Of a stretch of DNA of 11,927 bases, positions 1 through 7,632 are shown piece after piece (position 1 is the first letter of the stretch; each line of letters opens with the position of its first letter). Where the stretch lies: contig CAKUEV010000040.1 in the NCBI GenBank assembly GCA_934646845.1, forward strand, positions 1 to 11,927, given 5' to 3'. The notes below the pieces were generated by a model. The model was not told the DNA's origin, made no database searches, and saw only the letters and a program-made list of their open reading frames with translations. The translations under genes and the position numbers were made by a program. This stretch comes from an uncultured Slackia sp. (GTDB lineage: Bacteria; Actinomycetota; Coriobacteriia; Coriobacteriales; Eggerthellaceae).

Positions 1-521
1 AGGCCCGCGGAAACGACCGCTTCGCGCAGCGCGGAAACGATTGCCGCGTTGGAATGGAGGGCCTGCGAGCCGCCGCGCAAAACGCACGCATTGCCCGACT
101 TCAGACAAATGCCCGCAGCATCGGCCGTGACGTTCGGCCGCGCCTCATACACCATGGCGACAACGCCCAGCGGCACGCTTACGCGCGTAAGGTCGATACC
201 GCCTTCCAATTCGCGGTGCTCGAGCACACGGCCCAGCGGGTCGGGCAAATCGGCGAGCGATTCAAGGGCATCGGCCATGGCATTGACGCGGTCTTCGTCC
301 AAAAAGAGCCTATCGAGCAAGCCAGACGACATGTCGGCGGCTTTGCCAGCTTCCATATCGACTTTATTACCCGCGAGAATGTCGGCCATATTGCCCCGAA
401 GCGAAGCGGCCATGGAGAAAAGCACCTGGTTGCGAACCTTTTCCGAAGCGCGCCCCACCGCGCGGGAAGCCGCCTGCGCGCGAAGCGCGATATCACGAAC
501 TGACTCTTCGATTGAGGTCAT
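1..521 (-). CDS. proA: Gamma-glutamyl phosphate reductase (glutamate-5-semialdehyde dehydrogenase), 5' part only
   Basis: Second enzyme of proline biosynthesis: NADPH-dependent reduction of gamma-glutamyl phosphate, made by ProB, to glutamate-5-semialdehyde in the cytoplasm. The minus-strand frame starts MTSIEESVRDIALRAQAASR and stays open to the left edge, giving about 173 of the usual ~415 residues. The family motifs PLGVVAMVYEARPNVTADAA and LKSGNACVLRGG are present. The catalytic cysteine region lies outside the window. Two ATG codons are adjacent (524 and 521). GGAG at 528-531 sits 6 nt before the second and only 3 nt before the first, so 521 is preferred. The gene lies downstream of proB on the same strand, but 351-354 bp of structured repeat DNA separates them. 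Identity is secure; the exact start is less so. Confidence 0.93.
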   Translation of the reverse strand, partial: MTSIEESVRDIALRAQAASRAVGRASEKVRNQVLFSMAASLRGNMADILAGNKVDMEAGKAADMSSGLLDRLFLDEDRVNAMADALESLADLPDPLGRVLEHRELEGGIDLTRVSVPLGVVAMVYEARPNVTADAAGICLKSGNACVLRGGSQALHSNAAIVSALREAVVSAG

Positions 522-561
522 CATTGTCTCCAATCGCACGACCTGAGCGGACTGGGCTTGA

Positions 562-638
562 CATGCGCTTCCGCTTCGGGCAGTCCTGCTCGCGACGAAG
601 GCGCCACTGGCGCCTTCTGCTCGTGCGGAATCTATCGG
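562..638 (-). repeat. Structured intergenic repeat, copy P1 (inverted relative to P2)
   Basis: Read on the minus strand, this begins with a 17-base box (638-622, CCGATAGATTCCGCACG) identical to 716-732 on the plus strand. A perfect hairpin follows at 597-617, with a 9-bp stem and an ACT/AGT apex. Next comes a box at 594-571 nearly identical to plus-strand 816-840 (core CAGGACTG, then CCGAAGCGG; two mismatches and one indel in about 25). It is therefore a shorter inverted copy of the element at 691-866. The hairpin stem has a different sequence from its counterpart in P2 yet is still perfectly paired, and the AGT apex is kept. It contains no credible gene. Its function is unknown; it could be a structured RNA element or a REP/MITE-like mobile repeat. 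Confidence 0.72.
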
Positions 639-690
639 AATCGCACGCCAAGCCCAGGCCGCAGCAACGTTATTCAGAAAACACCTGGCA

Positions 691-866
691 GCCGCCTCGT
701 ATGGGAGATGCGGATCCGATAGATTCCGCACGTTGAAATGCCCAGTGGGCATTTCAATCCCACAATTCTGCGCCCGAGCGGGCGCGTTGCCGCTCGCCAA
801 AGCCGAGGCGGCAACTGCGAGCCAGGACTGACCGAAGCGGAGCCGCATCCCCCCATACGAGGCGGC
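691..866 (+). repeat. Structured intergenic repeat, copy P2, with closing stem and three hairpins
   Basis: The ends are an inverted repeat: 691-705 pairs perfectly with 852-866 (GCCGCCTCGTATGGG and its complement), and pairing continues imperfectly through GATGCGG..CCG for about 25 bp. Inside are the 17-base box shared with P1 (716-732) and a perfect 11-bp hairpin at 733-757 with an AGT apex. Two further hairpins lie at 770-785 (6 bp, GAGC loop) and 787-814 (TTGCCGC/GCGGCAA). The last block is a box at 816-840 shared with P1. P1 lacks the roughly 54-bp block holding the second and third hairpins. Together P1 and P2 fill the proB-proA gap, and neither shows a coding signature or a T-run terminator. 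Known and novel structured repeats cannot be told apart here without a genome search. Confidence 0.75.
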
Positions 867-875
867 CCCGATTGC

Positions 876-1979
876 CTACTCGAACAAGATTAGTTCATCG
901 CGATGAACAGCGACGTCTGCTTTCCCCGAACGCATCGATTCGGCCGAGCAGCGCGCAAGACCGCGCGCAATCACAAAGCCGGCCTCATCAACCACATCGA
1001 CCACATCTTCCGCTTCAAACTCGCCTTCAATGTTCTTCACGCCCACAGCAAGCAGCGAGGCGCCGTCTTCGACGATGGCACGAGCGGCGCCCGCATCGAC
1101 GAGCAACGTGCCTTTCACCGAATCGCCGAGGGCGATCCAAAGCTTGCGCGGCGTGATTTCATGGGGGACATCAGCGCCCGTGAACAGCGTGCCAATTGGG
1201 TCGTCGGCAAGCGAGCGCACCACGGCATCTTCAGCGCGACCGCTGCAAATGACAAGCGGGATGCCCGCCGCGCCAAGCACACGCGCGCTCGTAAGCTTGG
1301 TGATCATGCCTCCCGAGCCAACAGCGCTGCCTGCGCCCGACGCGCCGGCAAGAATTTCGGGCGTAATGCGATCGACGCGCTTAATGAGCTGAGCCGACGG
1401 GTCGGTTTTAGGATTCGACGTATACAGGCCATCGATGTCGCTCAGAATAACGACGCGGTCGGCGTTCGCAAGGCACGCGACAAGCGCCGCAAGCGTGTCG
1501 TTGTCGCCGAACTTGATCTGCTCGACCGATACCGTGTCGTTTTCGTTCACGATGGGCACCGCATTCAGTTCGACAAGGCGGCGGAACGTGTCGCGCGCAT
1601 GCAGATACGCATTTCTGTCGGCGGTATCGCGGCGTGTGAGCAGCACGAGCGACGTAAGCATGCCATACGGAGAAAACACCTGGTCATAGGCTGCAAGAAG
1701 CGCGCGTTGCCCAACGCTTGCCGCAGCCTGCACGGTGGGCATGTCATCGGGACGGCGCAAGGGCAAGCCCAGCGCTTCAAGGCCGCACGGGATGGCGCCG
1801 GAGCTCACGATGATCACGCGCCAGCCCTCGCGGCGAACGCGCGCCACCTGATGCGCCAAATCGGCGAGATAAGCGCGGTCGCACTTGCCCTCGTCGTCGG
1901 TCAGCGTATTCGAGCCGATTTTAATAACGGCGGTCTTGTACGCCTTCGCGTTTGCGGAAGTTTCTGCAGCCATGCCCAT
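876..1979 (-). CDS. proB: Glutamate 5-kinase with C-terminal PUA domain
   Basis: First and normally feedback-controlled step of proline synthesis: ATP plus L-glutamate to gamma-glutamyl phosphate, in the cytoplasm. The 367-residue product has the amino-acid-kinase fold in its first ~255 residues: KIGSNTL (20-26), then VSSGAI, VNENDTVS, FGDNDTLAA and SDIDGLY. A PUA domain follows from about residue 277 (GDSVKGTLLVDAGA ... IARGLARCSAES), as in E. coli ProB. The open frame can start at GTG 1982, ATG 1979 or ATG 1973. GAAGG ends 4 nt before ATG 1979 and overlaps the context of the GTG too closely, so 1979 is chosen. It begins 15 bp after the obgE stop, so the two are almost certainly co-transcribed. 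It feeds ProA downstream. Confidence 0.96.
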   Translation of the reverse strand: MGMAAETSANAKAYKTAVIKIGSNTLTDDEGKCDRAYLADLAHQVARVRREGWRVIIVSSGAIPCGLEALGLPLRRPDDMPTVQAAASVGQRALLAAYDQVFSPYGMLTSLVLLTRRDTADRNAYLHARDTFRRLVELNAVPIVNENDTVSVEQIKFGDNDTLAALVACLANADRVVILSDIDGLYTSNPKTDPSAQLIKRVDRITPEILAGASGAGSAVGSGGMITKLTSARVLGAAGIPLVICSGRAEDAVVRSLADDPIGTLFTGADVPHEITPRKLWIALGDSVKGTLLVDAGAARAIVEDGASLLAVGVKNIEGEFEAEDVVDVVDEAGFVIARGLARCSAESMRSGKADVAVHRDELILFE

Positions 1980-1994
1980 CACGCCTTCACTATG

Positions 1995-3535
<1,541 letters not shown>

Positions 3536-3576
3536 CGCATGCACCTGCGCCAATACGGCGCACACACCTCAAATAC

Positions 3577-3612
3577 GGAAAAAGCCCGCCGCAAAAGCGA
3601 CGAGCTTTTTCC
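3577..3612 (-). terminator. Long hairpin terminator after rpmA
   Basis: A 16-bp stem with a 4-nt loop runs GGAAAAAGC ... GCTTTTTCC, with UUUU as the loop on the minus strand and G-U wobbles in the middle. It starts 33 bp after the rpmA stop codon. The A-rich and T-rich ends allow it to act in both directions. It would stop or attenuate transcription between the ribosomal-protein genes and obgE. Confidence 0.8.
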
Positions 3613-3644
3613 TCCCCTTATGAAACCCCTCTGGTTGCGTGAGG

Positions 3645-3929
3645 CTATTCAGCGCTCTCGGTGGTCAGAGGACGAACATGCACAAAGCGGCGATAGCCCT
3701 TGTTGCGGCGGGTGCTCTTCGTGAATTCCACGGTGCCCTCGCACAGTGCGAACAGGGTGTCGTCTTTGCCACGGCCGACGTTCTCGCCGGGATGGAAGTG
3801 GGTGCCACGCTGGCGAACGATGATGTTGCCAGTGATGACGTGCTCGCCACCGAAGCGCTTCACGCCAAGTCGCTGGGAATGAGAGTCGCGGCCGTTACGG
3901 GTGGAGCCAAGACCTTTTTTATGAGCCAT
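3645..3929 (-). CDS. rpmA: 50S ribosomal protein L27
   Basis: Large-subunit protein whose N-terminus reaches the peptidyl transferase centre. The 94-residue product begins [20 protein letters not shown] and contains [17 protein letters not shown] and [16 protein letters not shown], the standard L27 sequence. There is no N-terminal extension before AHKKG, unlike Firmicutes L27, which is cleaved by the protease Prp, so mature L27 needs only Met removal. It lies 27 bp after rplU. The Shine-Dalgarno is modest (AGG within GGTAGGTAG, about 9 nt away), suggesting some dependence on translation from rplU. A strong hairpin terminator follows. Confidence 0.97.
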   Translation of the reverse strand: MAHKKGLGSTRNGRDSHSQRLGVKRFGGEHVITGNIIVRQRGTHFHPGENVGRGKDDTLFALCEGTVEFTKSTRRNKGYRRFVHVRPLTTESAE

Positions 3930-3956
3930 GAGTAATCTACCTACCTTCTAAACTAA

Positions 3957-4262
3957 CTAGCCGATGCTCTCGATCTTCAGACGAGTGTGGAGCTGGCGAT
4001 GGCCGCGCAGCTTCTTGTAGTTCTTGCGCTTCTTGAACTTGAAGACGAGGACCTTGTCGCCCTTGAACTGATCAACGATGGTAGCCACAACCTTGGTTTT
4101 GGCGGCCTCAGCCGGATCGGCGACAACCTTGGTGCCGTCGACAACAGCGATAGCCTGCAGCTCAACCTTGTCGCCAATTTCGCCCTGAAGCTTCTCGGTG
4201 ACGAGGATGTCGCCAGCAGCAACCTTGTACTGCTTGCCACCAGTCTTAACGATAGCGTACAT
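3957..4262 (-). CDS. rplU: 50S ribosomal protein L21
   Basis: Large-subunit protein that binds 23S rRNA. The 101-residue product starts MYAIVKTGGKQYKVAAGD and ends with the conserved KFKKRKNYKKLRGHRQ..T..KI block, which is full length for the family. AAGGAG lies 8 nt before the ATG. It is the first gene of the rplU-rpmA(-obgE-proBA) cluster and is read from the strong promoter at 4391-4418, which leaves an untranslated leader of about 120 nt. L21 leaders in some bacteria autoregulate; no recognised motif is visible in this one. Confidence 0.97.
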   Translation of the reverse strand: MYAIVKTGGKQYKVAAGDILVTEKLQGEIGDKVELQAIAVVDGTKVVADPAEAAKTKVVATIVDQFKGDKVLVFKFKKRKNYKKLRGHRQLHTRLKIESIG

Positions 4263-4390
4263 GTATGTTTCTCCTTGGTTTTGCGGGGCTCATGCGAACC
4301 TCTACGTTTACTTCGCTTGCCGTTTGTACAGCGCACGTGAGCGGTGGGAAACGGTTACCGCCAAGTCGCGCCAATACAGCAAACTCCGCT

Positions 4391-4418
4391 ATTATACGCC
4401 GCGAAAATCGTTTGACAA
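4391..4418 (-). promoter_or_regulatory. Strong sigma-70-type promoter of rplU-rpmA
   Basis: On the minus strand, TTGTCA (4418-4413) is followed by a 16-bp spacer and a perfect TATAAT (4396-4391). The expected start site near 4384 gives a leader of about 120 nt before the rplU ATG. The region is AT-rich compared with its surroundings, and the match fits a highly expressed ribosomal-protein operon. The rest of the leader (4263-4384) shows no hairpin strong enough to call. Confidence 0.8.
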
Positions 4419-4454
4419 GAGGGGTTTTGTGGACTCGTCACAAGTTTTCCTCTT

Positions 4455-4620
4455 CTCGCCGGCGGAAGCTGGGCAAAGGCCCGTTGGAGACCGTCTGCGC
4501 TCAAACATGCCCTTATTTCAATGTTAAGCGCAGCCAGGCGAGCGCATAGCGGAGCCCGCAGGGCGGAGCGGTAGCGAGCCGTGGTCTCAAATGGGCCTTT
4601 GCCCAGCTTCCGCCGGCGAG
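4455..4620 (+). repeat. Structured intergenic repeat, copy A, with a ~38-bp closing stem
   Basis: 4455-4482 is the exact reverse complement of 4593-4620 (28 of 28). Pairing continues imperfectly inward to 4492/4583 (GAGACC with GGTCTC). Inside is a hairpin of 4495-4508 with 4521-4533 whose loop 4509-4520 reads GCCCTTATTTCA. Two boxes follow: GCGCATAGCG (4542-4551) and GAGCGGTAGC (4566-4575). All three unpaired or boxed elements recur in copy B in the same order, while the stem sequences differ. There is no credible reading frame. Copy A lies directly upstream of the rplU promoter. The structure is seen directly; its function is unknown. Confidence 0.8.
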
Positions 4621-4761
4621 GGCGGCCGCGGGGCCGATGACGGGCACAGCAGGCTACCGCTCGCTGCGCTCGCTATGCGCCTGCTTGGCGGTGTTCAACT
4701 TTGAAATAAAGGGCAAGTTTGAACACCGACGCCCTCTATCGGCCCCGCGGCCGCCCTCGCC
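4615..4761 (-). repeat. Structured intergenic repeat, copy B, with a 24-bp closing stem
   Basis: 4615-4638 is the exact reverse complement of 4738-4761 (24 of 24). Read on the minus strand, the inside holds a hairpin (4727-4715 with 4701-4690, GGTGTTCAA..TTGAACACC) whose loop 4714-4702 is GCCCTTTATTTCA. Boxes GCGCATAGCG (4680-4671) and GAGCGGTAGC (4662-4653) follow, the same order as in copy A. It overlaps copy A's stem by 6 bases, so the pair is packed back to back. It lies 32 bp after the polA stop codon on the same strand as polA, so it would form the 3' end of the polA transcript and may terminate or stabilise it. Confidence 0.8.
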
Positions 4762-4793
4762 TGCCCTTGGAGCCACCTTCAGCCGAACAGCCG

Positions 4794-7430
4794 TTAGTGC
4801 GCTTCGGCCCAGTTCTCGCCGCTGCTCACTTCGGCAATCAGCGGAACTTTGAGCTCCACAACCGAATCCATGACGCTTGCAACCATTTCGGAAAGGCGCT
4901 CCACCTCGTCCGCCGGCACGCTGAAGTCGAGTTCGTCGTGCACCTGCAGCATGAGTTTCGCCTCAAAGCCATCAGCGACCAAACGGCGCTCAACCTCGTT
5001 CATGGCGAGCTTGATAATGTCTGCCGCGCTGCCCTGCATGGGGTGGTTCATCGCCGTGCGCTCGCCGAAGCTGCGCTGCATTTTGTTGCTCGCCTTCAGT
5101 TCGGGAATATGGCGCTTGCGGCCGAACATCGTGGTCGCGAACCCGCATTCCTTCGCTTCTTCAACCGTCTCATCAAGGTAAGCGCGCACGCGAGGATAGG
5201 CCTCGAAATAGCGGTCAATCATATCTTGAGCCTCTTTAAAGCCGATTCCCAGGCTTTGGGCCAAGCCGAACGCCTGCTGGCCATAGACGATGCCGAAGTT
5301 CACGGCCTTCGCGCGGCTGCGCAGCTGCGGGGTGACCTCTTCCACAGGAATGCCGAACACGCGCGCCGCCGTGTTGGCGTGGAAATCGGCGCCCGAGCAG
5401 AATGCGTCAATCAGGTGCTCATCGCCCGACAGGTGCGCAAGCAGGCGAAGCTCGATTTGCGAGTAGTCGGCCGAAACGAACACGTCGCCCTCGCGCAGCG
5501 GCACGAAGCAAGCGCGCACGCGGCGACCAAAATCGGTGCGCACAGGAATGTTCTGCAGATTCGGGTCGCTCGACGACAAACGGCCCGTGGTGGTGACCGT
5601 TTGGTTGAAGCTCGTGTGCACCAGGCCGTCGATACGACGCATGCGCGGCAGCGCGTCGAGGTAGGTGGACTTCATTTTCGCGAGCTCGCGATAGCGCAGC
5701 ACCTTGGCCGCGATGGGATGCACGTCCACGAGCTTGCCGAGCGTTTTCGCGTCGGTGGAATAGCCGCGCGAGTTCTTCTTGCCCGCCGGCAACTCGAGCA
5801 CCTCAAACAGAATATGGCCGAGCTGCTTGGGCGAATCGACGTTGAATTCCTCACCCGCAAGCTCATGGATCTCGGCGCGCAGCCCTTCGAGCTCGGTCGT
5901 GGTTTCCTGTGCCATACAAGCGAGCTTGTCGACATCGATGCGCGCGCCCACGCGTTCCATTTGGGCGAGCGTCGAAACGAGCGGCAAGTCGATGCGCTCA
6001 TACACCTCGAGCGATCCGTCGCGCTCAAGCGCCTCGCGCAACGCATCGGCCAAACGGTGCGCGACCAAGGCATGCGTCGCGGCCTGCGCTCGCTCGTCTT
6101 CGCACTCGGGCAAAGCCGCGCCCAAATACGCATCGCACAACGAGCCGTATTCGTATTTCGTGACATTGGAATTCAGCAGGTACGCGGCCAAGCCAATGTC
6201 GAAGAAGCGCGCCGCGTGCATTTCGGGTGCCTCGATGAGCGCCGCTTCCGCGGAATCGACCGGATAGATTTCCTGCAACGCGCGCTTGCAATCGAGCGCG
6301 CAGAAATGTCCCGAGCGCACGATTTCCGCAAACGTCTCGTGGGCGTCTTCGCCTTCGAACATGAGTACCGAATCGGGCAGGCCGACGAACAGGCGGTGCG
6401 GCTCGGTGAACAGGCTTTCCTGCGCCTCAACGAGGAATTCCACGCCCAGGCACACGTCGTGCTCCATGGCGGTTTTCAGCGCGTCGTGCGCGTAGTCGCC
6501 CACGACGGGCGCCAAGCTGGGCAGCTCGAGCGCGGCGGGCGCGGCAAGCGATTCGTCGGCGCCAGCAAGGGCGAGCACCTTGGCCAAATGGGCGTTGAAA
6601 CGCACTTCGCCAAAAGCCTCGGCGACCTTCGCGCTGTCAAAATCGGGGAATTTCACGCCCTCCAAATCGAGGTCGAACTCCACATCGCGCACGATGGTCG
6701 CCACACGGCGGCTCGTGTACGCGTCTTCCTTATGCTCGGTAAGGTTTTGCAGCTGCTTGCCTTTGAGCTTGTCGAGGTTGTCGTAGATGCCGTCGATGCT
6801 GCCATAGTTCTGCAGAAGCTTCGCGGCGGTCTTATCGCCAATGCCGGGCACACCGGGAATGTTGTCGGACGAATCGCCCTTCAGGCCCAAGAAGTCGGGG
6901 AACTGCGCCGGCGTCACGCCATAGCGCTCTTCGACCTCGGCAGGGCCGTAAATCGCCACATCGGTAATGCCCTTTTTCGTGGTAACCACGTGCGTGCGAT
7001 CGGTCACGAGCTGGTAGACGTCTTTATCGCCGCTCACAAGCAGGGTTTCGTATCCCAGCTCTTCGTCGCGGGCCGACACCGTGCCCAGCACGTCGTCGCC
7101 TTCCCAACCCTTCACGCGAATAACGGGCACGTTCATCGATTCGAGCAAATGCTCGATAACGGGGAATTGCGCCTTGAGCTCGGCGTCCATCGGCGGGCGC
7201 TGGGCTTTGTACTGCTCGAGCGCCTCCATGCGGAATGCCGGACGTCCAGCATCGAACGCGCATACCACAGCATCGGGACGTGCCATTTCGTAGAATTTCA
7301 GGAACATGGACAGAAAGCCGAACGCGGCATTCGTGGGCGTGCCATCGGGCGCGTTCATCGTGGCCGGCACCGCGTGGTATGCGCGATGCATGAGCGAATT
7401 GCCGTCGATTACGGCGATTTTCTTTGGCAT
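4794..7430 (-). CDS. polA: DNA polymerase I
   Basis: Repair and Okazaki-fragment processing polymerase, 878 residues. The N-terminal 5'-3' exonuclease domain (about 1-290) carries VIDGNSLMHRAYHAVP, GWEGDDVLG, SGDKD and FLGLKGDSSDNIPGVPGIG. The central exonuclease-like region has lost the proofreading carboxylate pair: the usual DTE position reads GVE (G329, E331). The polymerase domain has motif A DYSQIELRLLAHLSGD (D655), the O-helix R704/K708 with NFGIVYG, and motif C VHDE (H831-D832-E833). The open frame extends to 7586, but MPKKIAVIDGNS at 7430 is the family start, with AAGGA 6 nt upstream. It is transcribed alone, divergent from the LTA-synthase-like gene, with repeat copies A and B downstream. 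Confidence 0.97.
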   Translation of the reverse strand: MPKKIAVIDGNSLMHRAYHAVPATMNAPDGTPTNAAFGFLSMFLKFYEMARPDAVVCAFDAGRPAFRMEALEQYKAQRPPMDAELKAQFPVIEHLLESMNVPVIRVKGWEGDDVLGTVSARDEELGYETLLVSGDKDVYQLVTDRTHVVTTKKGITDVAIYGPAEVEERYGVTPAQFPDFLGLKGDSSDNIPGVPGIGDKTAAKLLQNYGSIDGIYDNLDKLKGKQLQNLTEHKEDAYTSRRVATIVRDVEFDLDLEGVKFPDFDSAKVAEAFGEVRFNAHLAKVLALAGADESLAAPAALELPSLAPVVGDYAHDALKTAMEHDVCLGVEFLVEAQESLFTEPHRLFVGLPDSVLMFEGEDAHETFAEIVRSGHFCALDCKRALQEIYPVDSAEAALIEAPEMHAARFFDIGLAAYLLNSNVTKYEYGSLCDAYLGAALPECEDERAQAATHALVAHRLADALREALERDGSLEVYERIDLPLVSTLAQMERVGARIDVDKLACMAQETTTELEGLRAEIHELAGEEFNVDSPKQLGHILFEVLELPAGKKNSRGYSTDAKTLGKLVDVHPIAAKVLRYRELAKMKSTYLDALPRMRRIDGLVHTSFNQTVTTTGRLSSSDPNLQNIPVRTDFGRRVRACFVPLREGDVFVSADYSQIELRLLAHLSGDEHLIDAFCSGADFHANTAARVFGIPVEEVTPQLRSRAKAVNFGIVYGQQAFGLAQSLGIGFKEAQDMIDRYFEAYPRVRAYLDETVEEAKECGFATTMFGRKRHIPELKASNKMQRSFGERTAMNHPMQGSAADIIKLAMNEVERRLVADGFEAKLMLQVHDELDFSVPADEVERLSEMVASVMDSVVELKVPLIAEVSSGENWAEAH

Positions 7431-7632
7431 AATACGTCCTTCGAGACCAATTTCGGCTGCTTGTGCCGCGCACGTTGGCGGCATGGAGTTGTACTTCATA
7501 AAGTATAGCCCGTGCGGCCTCTCGAAATCGAGAAGCACCCACAACGCGCAGAAACGCGCCCAATGCCCAAGCGAAGGCATGCGCACTCGTCGCTTCCTTC
7601 AAGCCTTGACTTGGAAGAAACGGAGCCACTTT
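7431..7632. promoter_or_regulatory. Divergent control region between polA and the LTA synthase-like gene
   Basis: This 202-bp region separates two divergent start codons. For polA, a minus-strand TATACT (7507-7502) is a plausible -10 with no good -35. For the plus-strand gene, TTGGCG (7475-7480) and TAAAGT (7499-7504) form a weak 18-bp-spaced candidate that overlaps the polA -10. Both are tentative. CGGAG at 7621-7625 is a clear ribosome binding site for the start at 7633. Confidence 0.3.

Noticed and set aside
179..496. 105-codon minus-strand frame over the start of proA
   Set aside because: It lies in a different frame from the clear ProA homology, which runs through the same bases to the left edge.
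525..875. Hairpin-rich proB-proA gap considered as an intrinsic terminator or a CRISPR-like array
   Set aside because: No T-run follows any hairpin and there are no regularly spaced direct repeats. The arrangement is an inverted pair of complex elements.
4263..4384. rplU leader considered as an L21 autoregulatory leader or riboswitch
   Set aside because: Only weak, short pairings such as GCGG/CCGC were seen, and no known motif could be recognised by eye.
4719..7508. 929-codon plus-strand open frame over polA
   Set aside because: It mirrors polA in the complementary frame, has shadow composition with no motif, and begins inside the hairpin repeat.
7306..7632. Upstream extension of the LTA synthase-like gene
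   Set aside because: The extension overlaps polA antisense, and 7633 has a ribosome binding site directly before the first membrane segment.
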